From the NCBI RefSeq assembly GCF_002377905.1, contig NZ_DFQS01000050.1, forward strand, positions 1 through 64,000: a stretch of DNA of 64,000 nt, written 5' to 3'. A program made the translations under genes and the position numbers. This document shows positions 7,889-17,052 of the stretch, piece after piece. This DNA comes from Psychrobacter sp. UBA3483. Its GTDB lineage: Bacteria > Pseudomonadota > Gammaproteobacteria > Pseudomonadales > Moraxellaceae. Each line of letters starts with the position of its first letter. Position 1 is the first letter of the stretch. Below the pieces are notes generated by a model, which worked only from the letters and a program-made list of their open reading frames with translations, was not told the DNA's origin and did not search any database.

Positions 7889-9466
7889 TTACTGCATAAC
7901 CAAGTATTCAAACGCTGATAATGCGGCTTTTGAACCTTCGCCCATCGCAATATTAATCTGCTTAAATGGTACGGTCGTGACGTCACCACAAGCAAAGATA
8001 CCTTTGCGGTCGGTGCGGCAGCGCTCGTCAATTTCAATCTCGCCAAAGCGGTTTAGATCTACAAAGCCTTCAACGAATTCAGTATTTGGCACCAAACCAA
8101 TTTGCACAAACACTGCTGAAGTATCGAGCTCTTTGGTTTCACTACTGCTACGATCTTGATAAACGAGCGAAGTCACTTTACCATCATGCGCTTTAATCTC
8201 TTGCGTTGCAGCACTAGTAATAATATCAATATTGCTCTTTTCTTTGGCTTTATTAATCAGTACTTGGTCAGCCTTTAAATCATCAGCAAATTCAAGGACG
8301 GTCACGTGTTTAACGATACCTGCCAAATCTAGCGCCGCCTCGATACCTGAGTTACCGCCGCCGACGACCGCGATATCTTTACCTTTAAAGAATGGGCCAT
8401 CGCAGTGTGCACAGTAAGCCACGCCTTGACCCACGTTTTCATCTTCACCGGGAACACCAAGCTTACGCCACTGGGCTCCGGTCGCTAAGATAATACTGCG
8501 CGTCTCAAACGTCTCACCAGTGTTGAGATGGATACGGTAGTTTTCTTCTTCAGTTTCACTGATTTCTTTGACACTGACATGCTCTTTAAGCGTAATGTCA
8601 TATTCGTGCAAATGTTTCTCGAAGTTCGCTGACAGCTCACTACCCGTGGTTAAAGGCACAGAGATTAGGTTTTCGATATCCTGCGTGTCTTTCACTTGTC
8701 CACCGATACGGTCGGCGACCATAGTGACTTTTAAGCCTTTACGCGCGGTATAAATCGCCGCCGCTACGCCAGCCGGACCTGCACCAATAATCGTCACATC
8801 TTGCTGCTCTAACTGTTCAGCGTCATCACTGGCTTCGCTCAATAAATCAGGAAATTGCTCTTGTAACTTCTCAATCAATTTAGCCGTATCGATTTTACCA
8901 TTGGCAAACGGTTTACCATTTAAGAATACCGCAGGTACACCTTGGATGTTATTGGCCTCGACTTGCTCTTGAAACAAGGCACCATCAATCATCTCATTAC
9001 TGATGTCATCGTTGAGCAGCGCAAATTGGTTCAGCGCCTGCACGACATCCGGACAGCTATGGCAAGATAGCGATACATAAGTCTGAAACTGTAGCGGCTT
9101 ATTAAAACGCTTAATCAGCTTTTGAATACCTTCATCCAGTTTTAGCGTATGCCCGCCTGCTTGCAAAATCGCCAAAATCAGCGAGGTAAATTCATGGCCG
9201 CCCGGAATACCACTAAAAACGATACCCGTATCGGTCAATGCATCGCCGATATGGCTGACGACTTTAAAACTAATTGGGCTTGGTAAGCTCTCATCAGTTG
9301 CCGTTGCATCAAAATGAATTTTATCTGTCGTGCCAGCAATTTTAGTCAAAAAATCAATCAGCTCAGCGCGTTTGCTATGTTCGCCACTACCCAATACAAA
9401 GGTAATGGGACGGGTCATGTTTTCACTATAGCTTTTGACTGCATCTAATAAACCTTGATCTATCAT
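7889..9466 (-). CDS. ahpF: Alkyl hydroperoxide reductase subunit F
   Basis: A 525-residue flavoprotein disulfide reductase that passes electrons from NAD(P)H to AhpC. The N-terminal tandem thioredoxin-like domain holds CHSC (C135/C138). The FAD-binding motif is VTIIGAGPAGVAAAIYTARK (residues 224-243), the second redox pair CAHC is at C352/C355, the NAD-binding motif is VVGGGNSGIEAALDLA, and the C terminus has IFACGDVTTVPFKQI. Size and order match E. coli AhpF (521 residues). It lies 957 bp from ahpC with a divergent small gene in between, so the two are not a simple operon. A long leader region (9467-9989) lies upstream. Confidence 0.96.
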   Translation of the reverse strand: MIDQGLLDAVKSYSENMTRPITFVLGSGEHSKRAELIDFLTKIAGTTDKIHFDATATDESLPSPISFKVVSHIGDALTDTGIVFSGIPGGHEFTSLILAILQAGGHTLKLDEGIQKLIKRFNKPLQFQTYVSLSCHSCPDVVQALNQFALLNDDISNEMIDGALFQEQVEANNIQGVPAVFLNGKPFANGKIDTAKLIEKLQEQFPDLLSEASDDAEQLEQQDVTIIGAGPAGVAAAIYTARKGLKVTMVADRIGGQVKDTQDIENLISVPLTTGSELSANFEKHLHEYDITLKEHVSVKEISETEEENYRIHLNTGETFETRSIILATGAQWRKLGVPGEDENVGQGVAYCAHCDGPFFKGKDIAVVGGGNSGIEAALDLAGIVKHVTVLEFADDLKADQVLINKAKEKSNIDIITSAATQEIKAHDGKVTSLVYQDRSSSETKELDTSAVFVQIGLVPNTEFVEGFVDLNRFGEIEIDERCRTDRKGIFACGDVTTVPFKQINIAMGEGSKAALSAFEYLVMQ

Positions 9467-9989
9467 GTTTGTTCCTCATTATTATCGAATATGTAACGTC
9501 AGCTATGTCGCTGGACATTTAAATAGGGTTTGGTAATAAGTTAAACAACTGATTTGAAACGCTATAAACGCTATAAACGCTCTACTTATCACCTTTGATA
9601 CGTCTATTATCAAGGCTTTAGAGGTGCCACGCAAGCCGATAAACTCAAACTTTATGTTTGATAAAACAAATCATAAATAGGAATTGTATATTAATTTTAA
9701 AACGACCGATAAAAGAAAATCCATGACAGTCATGGTATCGGGTAAATTTTTTCGCTACAATCAAGTGAGGCGAATAAGAAAAACTCTTATTTACCGTTTG
9801 GCAGATTGACTGCTAGTGGTCATGAGCAAACGTCCTTTCTGCTGCTAATAAGCCTGTGCAAAATTGAGCTAAATTGCGATTTGGCTTGGTAACAATGAAG
9901 TCTCACAATCATATTAATTCATCAGAACACTCTTAACTAAAATGCGCTATGGCTTTAATAAGCGTGCGCTTCATAACAAGGATGACAAC
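9467..9989. promoter_or_regulatory. 523-bp divergent region between ahpF and the DUF465 gene
   Basis: The region holds no gene I can support. It contains three 9-bp direct repeats AAACGCTAT at 9557-9583 (third copy with one mismatch), an inverted repeat TTGATA-N7-TATCAA at 9595-9613, and a perfect interrupted palindrome CCATGAC-A-GTCATGG at 9721-9735. Promoters for ahpF (minus) and DUF465 (plus) must lie here. I could not find a canonical OxyR box with the ATAG-N7-CTAT spacing. Confidence 0.5.
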
Positions 9990-10238
9990 ATGAGAAAGAC
10001 TGATACATGGCAAGACAACAGAGAAATTATTGCTGAGCTTAAACAAAAAGACAGCTACTTTGCGAACATTTTTGATGAGCACACCCAGCTTGATCAGCAA
10101 ATCAATCAGCTCGATAAAGATTTGGTGACGCACGCCAGCTGTGACGAAGAAATAGAAAAAATGAAAAAGCGAAAGCTGCACTTAAAAGATGAGATTTATA
10201 AAATAATCGATAAGAATAAAATACAATCTCACGCTTAA
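9990..10238 (+). CDS. DUF465 (YdcH-like) small helical protein
   Basis: An 82-residue charged, all-helical protein: ELKQKDSYFANIFDEHTQLD, then a coiled stretch INQLDKDLVTHASCDEEIEKMKKRKLHLKDEIYKII. The F..L...H..LD...N and KKRKLHLKDEIY elements are typical of the DUF465 family, whose function is unknown. ATG 9990 is preferred over the frame opening at 9942, because AAGGA lies 7 nt before it and the extra N-terminal residues do not fit the family. It lies convergent to ahpC, sharing the terminator at 10291-10330. Confidence 0.8.
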   Translation: MRKTDTWQDNREIIAELKQKDSYFANIFDEHTQLDQQINQLDKDLVTHASCDEEIEKMKKRKLHLKDEIYKIIDKNKIQSHA

Positions 10239-10290
10239 CCAGTCGCTCGTTTATCGCGTTAAATATTATAAATTCTTATAAAAATGAGAC

Positions 10291-10330
10291 AAAAAAGACC
10301 CCGTTAGCATAAGTTAACGGGGTCTCTTTT
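10291..10330. terminator. Bidirectional terminator, DUF465 / ahpC
   Basis: AGACCCCGTTA (10296-10306) pairs with 10315-10325 around an 8-nt loop, with an A run before and a T run after. It can end transcription from both convergent genes. Confidence 0.88.
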
Positions 10331-10422
10331 TGACACTTTATTTCGTATTACCAATTCAGCAAATACTGCTTCAAATAATACTAAAATCTCGATCTAATAA
10401 CTTTAGTCTAATAAATAACGAC

Positions 10423-10989
10423 TTAGATTTTACCTACTAGATCTAGACTTGGTTTAAGGGTTTCTTGACCTTGTTCCCAAGCTGCTGGGCAAACTTCGCC
10501 GTCGTTGTCACGAACGTATTGTGCCGCTTTTACTTTACGTAGCATGTCTTTTGCACTACGGCCGATGCCGCCTGCATGGATTTCAGCAACTTGAATCTTA
10601 CCGTCTGGGTCTACTAAGAAAGTACCACGCTCTGCCAAACCTGCTTCTTCGATCATGACATTAAAGCCACGCGTAATACGGCCAGTTGGGTCACCGATCA
10701 TTGGATAAGTGACTTTGCCGATAGCGTCTGAAGAATCATGCCATGCTTTATGAGTAAAATGTGTGTCAGTTGATACTGAGTACACTTCTACGCCTAGGCC
10801 TTTAAGCTCTTCATAATGGGCTGCCATGTCTTCAAGTTCAGTTGGGCAAACAAAGGTAAAGTCAGCTGGGTAAAATAGGAAGATGGCCCAATTGCCTTTT
10901 ACATCTTCTGAAGTGATGGTTTTGAATTCACCATTTACAAACGCTTCTGCTGAAAACTCTGGAATTTCTTGATTAATAATTGACGCCAT
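10423..10989 (-). CDS. ahpC: Peroxiredoxin AhpC (alkyl hydroperoxide reductase subunit C)
   Basis: A 188-residue typical 2-Cys peroxiredoxin that reduces hydrogen peroxide and organic peroxides. Peroxidatic C48 lies in DFTFVCPTE and resolving C167 in GEVCPAAW; both match E. coli AhpC in position within two residues. The conserved STDTHFTHKAWH and GTFLVDPDG stretches are present. ATG 10989 has AAAAGGAGCCAATC before it. On the minus strand, TATAGT at about 11087-11092 is a fair -10 box with a poor -35, as often seen for activator-dependent promoters. It is divergent from oxyR across 277 bp, so OxyR control is likely. Confidence 0.97.
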   Translation of the reverse strand: MASIINQEIPEFSAEAFVNGEFKTITSEDVKGNWAIFLFYPADFTFVCPTELEDMAAHYEELKGLGVEVYSVSTDTHFTHKAWHDSSDAIGKVTYPMIGDPTGRITRGFNVMIEEAGLAERGTFLVDPDGKIQVAEIHAGGIGRSAKDMLRKVKAAQYVRDNDGEVCPAAWEQGQETLKPSLDLVGKI

Positions 10990-11266
10990 GATTGGCTCCT
11001 TTTTTTGATTGATTGTTGTTAAGTGAATGGCTGTTTATTGTTGCAGGTTTTGATTAACCTGCTCATTAACTGGGTTACAAGACAAACTATACGCGAATTC
11101 TATGGTTAATCCAGTTAAAAGTTTTTAATGTGATGTTTTGTTTTATTAAACTTGTTAAACTATTCTAACGGCTTTTTTTATACGAACATCGGCATTAAAT
11201 TGCTATAGTACACAAGATAAACGCCCAAGACAAATAGCGTCCAAAGCCCATTAACAGAGAGGTTTT

Positions 11267-12175
11267 ATGATTACCTTACGTCAACTTGAGTTTGCCTTAG
11301 CGGTTGCCAAACATCGTCACTTTAAACGGGCGGCAGAAGACTGCAATATTTCGCAATCGGCGCTAAGTTTAGGTATCGCCGAGTTAGAAAAACAATTAGA
11401 TACGCAGATTTTTGAGCGTAATAATAAGCAAGTTTTGATTACGCCTATCGGTGAGGACATCTTGACGCGGGCGCAGCGCATATTTTCGGAGGTCAATGAT
11501 TTGACCACGCGCGCGCACAGCCATCAATCGCCGCTTGCGTACCCGATGACGGTTGGTATCATTCCGACGATTGCGCCGTATCTGCTGCCAAAAGTACTGC
11601 CTGCTCTGCGCAAACACTACCCTGAATTTCGGATGACCGTTATCGAGCAGCAAACCGAGCGTTTGCTTGAGCAAGTGCGCTATGGTCATATTGATACGGC
11701 CATTATTGCACTGCCTTATGCGGTCGATGGTTTGCATACGTTTGAGTTTTGGGCGGAAGATTTCTTTGCTGTCTTTCCACAGGATGACGTCCATGCCAAG
11801 CTTGAAAAAATTAACGCCGATGAGCTAGCAACAGCCAATCTGATGTTACTTGGCGAAGGACATTGTCTGACCGATCAAACCTTGACCGTCTGTCATTTCG
11901 ACCGCGCACAAATGAAATCAAGCTTTTCTGATGCCAGCTTAAACACCCTAATACAAATGGCGCTTGCCAATATGGGCACGACCTTGGTGCCAGAAATGGC
12001 GCTCGATCAGCTGCATTTGCAAAACCAAAATGCGGTCGCAGTACCATTAGCAGAAAAAGGGCCGCATCGTCATATTGCTTTTGTCACCCGCTTAAACTAT
12101 GCCCGCGTTGATGATGTTAATTTATTAGGTAAACTCTTTAAACAAGCATTTGAAGATGCGGCTAGTAAGAAGTAA
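11267..12175 (+). CDS. oxyR: Hydrogen-peroxide sensor OxyR (LysR family)
   Basis: A 302-residue LysR-type regulator. The N-terminal helix-turn-helix covers residues 2-60 (TLRQLEFALAVAKHRHFKRA, NISQSALSLGIAELEKQL). The redox switch is intact: C200 and C209 in GEGHCLTDQTLTVC, equivalent to C199 and C208 of E. coli OxyR. It lies divergent to ahpC. I could not place a convincing OxyR-consensus site in the 277-bp intergenic region by eye. ATG 11267 follows AGAGAGGTTTT. The HD-domain gene follows 41 bp after its stop and could be co-transcribed. Confidence 0.95.
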   Translation: MITLRQLEFALAVAKHRHFKRAAEDCNISQSALSLGIAELEKQLDTQIFERNNKQVLITPIGEDILTRAQRIFSEVNDLTTRAHSHQSPLAYPMTVGIIPTIAPYLLPKVLPALRKHYPEFRMTVIEQQTERLLEQVRYGHIDTAIIALPYAVDGLHTFEFWAEDFFAVFPQDDVHAKLEKINADELATANLMLLGEGHCLTDQTLTVCHFDRAQMKSSFSDASLNTLIQMALANMGTTLVPEMALDQLHLQNQNAVAVPLAEKGPHRHIAFVTRLNYARVDDVNLLGKLFKQAFEDAASKK

Positions 12176-12216
12176 GCATTTGCCAATAGATTGCAGTCAT
12201 TAAATAAAGGCTAAAT

Positions 12217-12888
12217 ATGGACGGGTTGTCACAACTAGAAACTGAGCTTGGGACGATTTTCGAGTGGCATTTAACGGCTATTAATAACGCTATCGAGCCA
12301 GCAATATTAAAAACACTTTGGCAAGATATCGCTGTGCGCTATAACGAAAGCCAGCGCGCTTATCATAGCTTGCAGCATATTTGGCAATTATTTGCGCAGT
12401 TTGAACAGATTAAGCATCATTTAAATGAGCTGCATATTATCGCATTGGCACTGTTTTATCATGACGTGATATATGATCCGACGCGCTCAGATAATGAGCT
12501 GAAAAGTGGAGAATATGCCGTAGAGGCGCTACGCCCTTATTTATCGGCAGCGCAGTGCCAATATATTTACGAGCTCATTATGATGACGGCTAATCATAGA
12601 CTTGCTGAGTGCTCAAACGCTCGAAAGAACTTTGATGCCGCTTATTTACTAGATATGGACTTAAGTATTTTAGGGGCATGTTGGCTTGAGTATGAGCAGT
12701 ATGCACAAGCAGTTCGGCAAGAGTACGCGCATGTCTCAACCATAGATTATCGCGTTGGGCGCATGGCAGTATTAAAAGGATTATTAGCGCACCCAACACT
12801 TTATCTGACGGATTATTACTCTACGCGGTTAGAAACGCAAGCTCGGCAAAACATCAAGCGTGAGATTAAGATTTTACGCGCATCTTAA
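12217..12888 (+). CDS. HD-domain protein (predicted metal-dependent hydrolase)
   Basis: A 223-residue protein with YHSLQHIW (H50, H54) and ALFYHDVIYDPTRSDNE (H82-D83), followed by a later D in YLLDMDLSILG. These form the metal-binding pattern of the HD superfamily group often annotated as N-methyl-D-aspartate receptor NMDAR2C-like or COG4339 phosphohydrolase. Substrate is unknown. It lies 41 bp after oxyR. Its last 23 bp overlap the 3' end of the convergent methyltransferase gene (12866-12888), and no terminator is seen there. Confidence 0.8.
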   Translation: MDGLSQLETELGTIFEWHLTAINNAIEPAILKTLWQDIAVRYNESQRAYHSLQHIWQLFAQFEQIKHHLNELHIIALALFYHDVIYDPTRSDNELKSGEYAVEALRPYLSAAQCQYIYELIMMTANHRLAECSNARKNFDAAYLLDMDLSILGACWLEYEQYAQAVRQEYAHVSTIDYRVGRMAVLKGLLAHPTLYLTDYYSTRLETQARQNIKREIKILRAS

Positions 12889-13471
12889 TAAACAGCTCAC
12901 TGCCCTGCCGCGCAGGATGCGAGTTATAGCTCGTTTCCATAATCTCAATATCGAAATAGGGTGCAAAACGCTGCTGGTATTCAGCTTTCGTGCCGCCAAA
13001 CGGCGGTTCCTCTCGTCCGAAATCCTTATCAAACAGCAGCCCAACCAGCTTACCATTCGGTTTCAATAATGCGGCCATTTTCTTGACATATTCATCACGG
13101 CGCGCAGGATTTATGGCACAAAAAAACGTCTGCTCAAGCACCCAATCAAACTGATATTGCGCTGTCGATAACGCAAAAAAATCAGCACAGACCAAATGCT
13201 CTGCTGGAAAGTTGGGATAGCGCTCTGCGAAAGCCTCAATCGGCGCAGGGGCAAAATCAACCAAGGTGACATTGGTAAACCCTTGCTCATGTAGATAACC
13301 GACCTCATAAGCATTGCCCGCGCCTGGTACTAAAATCGCTTGCTCTTTAGCAGTTTCAGGCAACTGGTCAATATAAGCTTTGAGCGGTGGTGACACCTGC
13401 CCCATATCCCAGCCGATACTGTCTCGCTCATAACGCTGCTGCCAAAACTGCGCTTGATTGACGTTTTCCAT
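12866..13471 (-). CDS. TPMT-family SAM-dependent methyltransferase
   Basis: A 201-residue methyltransferase of the thiopurine S-methyltransferase family. Visible elements: FWQQRYERDSIGWDMGQVSP at the N terminus, the SAM-binding AILVPGAGNAYEVGYL, the acidic loop VTLVDFAP, the family motif DWVLEQTFFCAINP, and LLFDKDFGREEPPFGG. Bacterial members methylate sulfur, selenium or tellurium compounds or halides; the substrate here is unknown. ATG 13471 gives the usual family length. The 3' end overlaps the HD-domain gene on the other strand by 23 bp. Confidence 0.86.
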   Translation of the reverse strand: MENVNQAQFWQQRYERDSIGWDMGQVSPPLKAYIDQLPETAKEQAILVPGAGNAYEVGYLHEQGFTNVTLVDFAPAPIEAFAERYPNFPAEHLVCADFFALSTAQYQFDWVLEQTFFCAINPARRDEYVKKMAALLKPNGKLVGLLFDKDFGREEPPFGGTKAEYQQRFAPYFDIEIMETSYNSHPARQGSELFIKMRVKS

Positions 13472-13551
13472 AGCACATCCTTGTTTCGATAAAAAACCTT
13501 ATCTTAGCAGATTAAGACATGACATCTGGTTATTTAGCAGTAGGTTGTACT

Positions 13552-14232
13552 TTAATCTAGCTGCCCTGTTTTACCTGCCAGCATATTATGCCAATACTGG
13601 TAATCGGGCATTACCGTCGCCACCGTTTGCCAAAAAGCGCGGCTATGATTGGCATGATGCAGATGGCAAAGCTCATGGACGATGACGTATTCGGTGCATT
13701 CGATAGGATAAGCGGGCAGATAGACAGATAACCAAATCCGCCGGGCGCGAGTATTACAACTGCCCCAACGCGTATGCATTTTCTTTATACGTATCTCATT
13801 AGCATAAGCGCCGACAATCGGTTGCCATTTGTTAAACAATACCGGTAGTACTTCGGAGAGATGCTGCCGATAGTAGGCAATTTTTTCATCGTGGTTTAAG
13901 GTGAATGATTGCTCTAAGCCCCACAATAGCAGTGTGCTATCGGCAGTTGAAGATTCTTTTATAGATTGCTGTGATGGGATTTGCTGACGTTTATAGCGTT
14001 CTAATACGTGCGCGTGATTGGCGATTGCCCAAGGCACACGTTTTTCTATCGCCTGGGCAGTTTGCGCTGAGCTAAGAGAGGTTGGTATAGAGACCATTAA
14101 TTTATGCGGTTTTAAGCGGAAATTGATATTTTTAACACGCTTTTTACTAATATGTAGCTCAATATCCGCTTGTGCCAAACAATGTATAGCGCTGTTTAAT
14201 AAAGGCGAATGATACTGTGACGGCATATTCAT
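13552..14232 (-). CDS. YgjP-like zinc metallopeptidase (DUF45)
   Basis: A 226-residue protein of the YgjP/DUF45 family, related to SprT and WSS1-type proteases. The catalytic motif HELCH is at H186-E187-H190, in VIVHELCHLHHANHSRAFW, and the family-specific MHTRWGSCNTRARRIWLSVY lies just upstream. The N-terminal half has the IKKVNFRLKPH-like segment (VKNINFRLKPHKLMVSIP). The start at ATG 14232 lies only 2 bp after the DUF1513 stop, so it is probably translated from the iron-locus mRNA; ATG 14226 is an alternative. Substrate unknown. Whether it takes part in iron handling or is just co-transcribed is open. Confidence 0.85.
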   Translation of the reverse strand: MNMPSQYHSPLLNSAIHCLAQADIELHISKKRVKNINFRLKPHKLMVSIPTSLSSAQTAQAIEKRVPWAIANHAHVLERYKRQQIPSQQSIKESSTADSTLLLWGLEQSFTLNHDEKIAYYRQHLSEVLPVLFNKWQPIVGAYANEIRIKKMHTRWGSCNTRARRIWLSVYLPAYPIECTEYVIVHELCHLHHANHSRAFWQTVATVMPDYQYWHNMLAGKTGQLD

Positions 14233-14234
14233 AT

Positions 14235-15803
14235 TCAGAGCGCTTGCAAGTGATTATCAAACGACATCATATGATATTTTCTGTTGATAAAAATACGCTC
14301 ACCTTGATCTATAGTAGCAAGTTCAGCAGCTGCCAGGTTATTAACAGTTAAGGCGGTTAACTGACCTTGGCCATCACTAACGATAAAACCTGAGTGCGCA
14401 TTAGCTTTAACATTGGCATTGGTGTTGGTATTGTTATCGCCTGCTTTATCAATATGCTGATTTGGCAACACTGCTGCTCCCGCACAATCTGGCAGGCTAA
14501 CATCATCAATCAATGCACGAGTATTTAAGTCAAAAATCGCCGCACAGCCGCCTATTGGTGTGGTCACACATAATAGGTTACGCTCACTATCAACTGCCAC
14601 ACTGGCGATATATTGGTGGAAACGTTGCCACTGATTATTGGGCATCATCAGTGCTTTAAAATCAGACTCACCGCGTTTATGGGTCAATACTAACGGGACA
14701 TTGATATGCTTTTCACCTTGAAACTGAATGCCTATCATCACCGTTCCATCGTCATGCATGGCGAGATGACGCACGCTCATCTGATTGTACTCAGGCATGA
14801 TCTGCTCAAGCAAATCGCCAGTATGACGATTGAGGTAAACCAATGAGGGTCGCATCGTATCTAAATTAAGCTCTTCACGCGACGCCTGCTCGGTTTTGAT
14901 ACCACCATTCGCAATCACTAACGTCTCGCCATCAGGATGCATAATCAGCTCATGCGGGCCGATACCATGCGAGTCATACTCTGCTAGTTTTTTATAATCA
15001 TCATGAGCATTATAAATACCGATTTTACCGTCTAAGCTTATGGTGTCATTTTCGGTCACATAGAGCAGCTTACCATCTAGGCTATAACAAGCATGGCCAT
15101 AAAAATGACGATGCGTAGACGCTTTAATAGCAAACTTTACTTGCCCAGTTGCCGTATCTAATATCCAAAACCTTTCGCTCGGGCGCCGACCCATCACCAC
15201 CACGTCGCGTGTTTGCTTGGTTGCAGCAGATAAGTTTTGTCTGTCGAAAATCGGCTGGACGACAATATCATGCACACGTTCTGACATAGTGGTTTGCCAA
15301 ACAATTTGTCTATCGGCGTCGATACCAACCACACCGAAGTCATGCTCATTATGGCTGGCATCAGCGCTATCATTATTTGCTGAAATGCTTTTTGGCATAG
15401 ACGCCACGCCACTCACCCAGCAGACTGTGCGCGGCAGTAGCGTGGTGGTATGTGCAGCGCTAAAATCAGCTAGGCTATTATGATTGGGGGTTTGCTTACC
15501 CTGTATCGGTAAACGATAAGCCTGTTGCCATGCTATTGCCGCTTGCTGACAAGCGTGGCAAAATTGCACGAGCTTGCGTTTTGGTGTTGAGTTTATCAAC
15601 TGCAACTGCGAGCGCATACCTGCTACATAATCCCATAAGCTAGCATCAGGTTGCTGCTGCTTACGAAAACGATGATGGATACCGACCAGCGCGGCTGTAC
15701 CTATGACAGCAGAAAGCGTGGTCAATGCGGATGTTACTAGCAGCTCATTATTAGGCTGCTGCTCTTGTGATTTACCTGCCGTTTTAGTATCGAGAGAGTG
15801 CAT
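14235..15803 (-). CDS. DUF1513 protein (beta-propeller-like, membrane anchored)
   Basis: A 522-residue member of the DUF1513 family, a seven-bladed-propeller-like periplasmic protein that regularly accompanies imelysin and DUF1111 genes. Supporting segments: GHACYSLDGKLLYVTEND, YDSHGIGPHELIMHPDGETL, VIANGGI, SVRHLAMHDDGTVMIGIQFQ. An N-terminal membrane anchor lies around residues 22-44 (ELLVTSALTTLSAVIGTAALV), followed by FCHACQQA (a CxxC-like pair). It is longer than most family members; the extra length is in the N-terminal part and an Asn/Thr-rich repeat (NNTNTNANVKANA) near the C terminus. It is 3 bp downstream of imelysin 2 and 2 bp upstream of ygjP, so part of one operon. Confidence 0.8.
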   Translation of the reverse strand: MHSLDTKTAGKSQEQQPNNELLVTSALTTLSAVIGTAALVGIHHRFRKQQQPDASLWDYVAGMRSQLQLINSTPKRKLVQFCHACQQAAIAWQQAYRLPIQGKQTPNHNSLADFSAAHTTTLLPRTVCWVSGVASMPKSISANNDSADASHNEHDFGVVGIDADRQIVWQTTMSERVHDIVVQPIFDRQNLSAATKQTRDVVVMGRRPSERFWILDTATGQVKFAIKASTHRHFYGHACYSLDGKLLYVTENDTISLDGKIGIYNAHDDYKKLAEYDSHGIGPHELIMHPDGETLVIANGGIKTEQASREELNLDTMRPSLVYLNRHTGDLLEQIMPEYNQMSVRHLAMHDDGTVMIGIQFQGEKHINVPLVLTHKRGESDFKALMMPNNQWQRFHQYIASVAVDSERNLLCVTTPIGGCAAIFDLNTRALIDDVSLPDCAGAAVLPNQHIDKAGDNNTNTNANVKANAHSGFIVSDGQGQLTALTVNNLAAAELATIDQGERIFINRKYHMMSFDNHLQAL

Positions 15804-15806
15804 TTC

Positions 15807-16952
15807 TTAATCGCCATCGGTGCTATTAAAGCCAACGCGCAGACCAAGGGTTGGAATCAATTGACGCTTAATAATGCGCGTAATGGTCGTGAGATGATCA
15901 AGTAGTTCTTGCTGCGTCGCTTTATCAGCAGTCGCCAAATCTTCTGGCATTTGTGCCAGTAACGTCGTGGTATCAGCAAGCGCGGTTGATAGATTATCCG
16001 CCACTGCATTTTCATTATTGCCACCAAGAATAGCGGTCAAGACAGGGTCAGTCATTGCTTTATTTAAGGTCGCCAATTTAGCATTGATAATCGCACGGCT
16101 TTGTCCAGCGGTTGCAGCTGGCAGATGACCTTTTGCTTTGCCTGTCAAACCCAATGGCTGGTCGATAGCGTTAGATTTCATCGTCTCAACCAATGACAGC
16201 AACGAGTTAAACCATTGGTTTAAACCTCGATCGCTCTCGGCGGTTTTATCTATTGCTAGTAAATCAGTGGCATTTTGCTGCCAGTTTTTCTCGATATCTT
16301 TTAAGCGTGTGCTCAAAGCACTGCTCGCGCTCATCACATAAGCGCACTGCCCAGCATCCAGACTATCATTGGCATACAGCACTTCTTCTAAGCCTGGCAC
16401 GCCTTGGACGATGGCGCTCTCATTCGCCAACTGCTCGGCGGTAAGCTTGGGATTGGCGGCAATCAAATCAGCAACCCCGCTGTGTACCAGTCCGCGCTCA
16501 TCAGGATAGTAATTGATATATAAGTTACTCATGCTCGCCGTCGCTGGCCCAAAGTTAACCATCTCAGCGCCTGCCCAAGCTTGTGCGAGCACCAACCATT
16601 GATCGCGCAGTTCTTGTAATTTATCACCGCTCACTGGCGCTTGCTGACAATGCTTTTGTGCCAAATCATGCAATAAATCACTCTGCTTTGCGGCATCTGC
16701 ATAGGCTGGAATAACCATGTCATTTGCCACGTGGGTCAGATAGGTTTTTTCGGTATCAGGACTAATATCAACAGCGCTAATCTTTTCAGCATTATTGTCT
16801 TTTTTGTCAGGAGTAGTAGAAGTAGCACTTTCTTGGGCGACTTGGCTGTCTACCTCTGGTGCTTTACTTTCTTCCGCAGGTTTGACGCAGCTGATTAGAA
16901 TACCAGCACTTAGTGCTGATAATGCCATTGCTAAAGCAGGGTTTATTTTCAT
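15807..16952 (-). CDS. Imelysin-family lipoprotein, copy 2 (GxPxxE type)
   Basis: A 381-residue imelysin-like protein of the iron-regulated peptidase-like family. A lipoprotein signal ends at C22 (LSAGILISC). The helical bundle begins about residue 70 (YLTHVANDMVIPAYADAAKQ). The family's GxHxxE motif appears as GVPGLEEVLY, so proline replaces the histidine; this form is usual for the second imelysin of such loci. Residues 25-60 are a disordered linker. It is followed 3 bp later by DUF1513 and lies 100 bp downstream of the DUF1111 gene. It likely works in the periplasm or outer membrane in iron acquisition; the biochemical role of the family is not established. Confidence 0.85.
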   Translation of the reverse strand: MKINPALAMALSALSAGILISCVKPAEESKAPEVDSQVAQESATSTTPDKKDNNAEKISAVDISPDTEKTYLTHVANDMVIPAYADAAKQSDLLHDLAQKHCQQAPVSGDKLQELRDQWLVLAQAWAGAEMVNFGPATASMSNLYINYYPDERGLVHSGVADLIAANPKLTAEQLANESAIVQGVPGLEEVLYANDSLDAGQCAYVMSASSALSTRLKDIEKNWQQNATDLLAIDKTAESDRGLNQWFNSLLSLVETMKSNAIDQPLGLTGKAKGHLPAATAGQSRAIINAKLATLNKAMTDPVLTAILGGNNENAVADNLSTALADTTTLLAQMPEDLATADKATQQELLDHLTTITRIIKRQLIPTLGLRVGFNSTDGD

Positions 16953-17052
16953 AGATTTCTCAGTATTTGGATGAATATTGCTATAAGTAATTATTTAACT
17001 TTGTATTTCTTACGTTGAATGACCATCGCTCTTAAAGTTTATACGCTTATTT

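Noticed and set aside
10990..11266. Canonical OxyR binding site between ahpC and oxyR
   Set aside because: ATAG/CTAT tetranucleotides occur but not with the 7-nt spacing in a four-element array, so no site was listed.
13458..13685. Plus-strand frame between the methyltransferase and ygjP genes
   Set aside because: It overlaps the conserved HELCH-coding end of ygjP in antisense and has no independent support.
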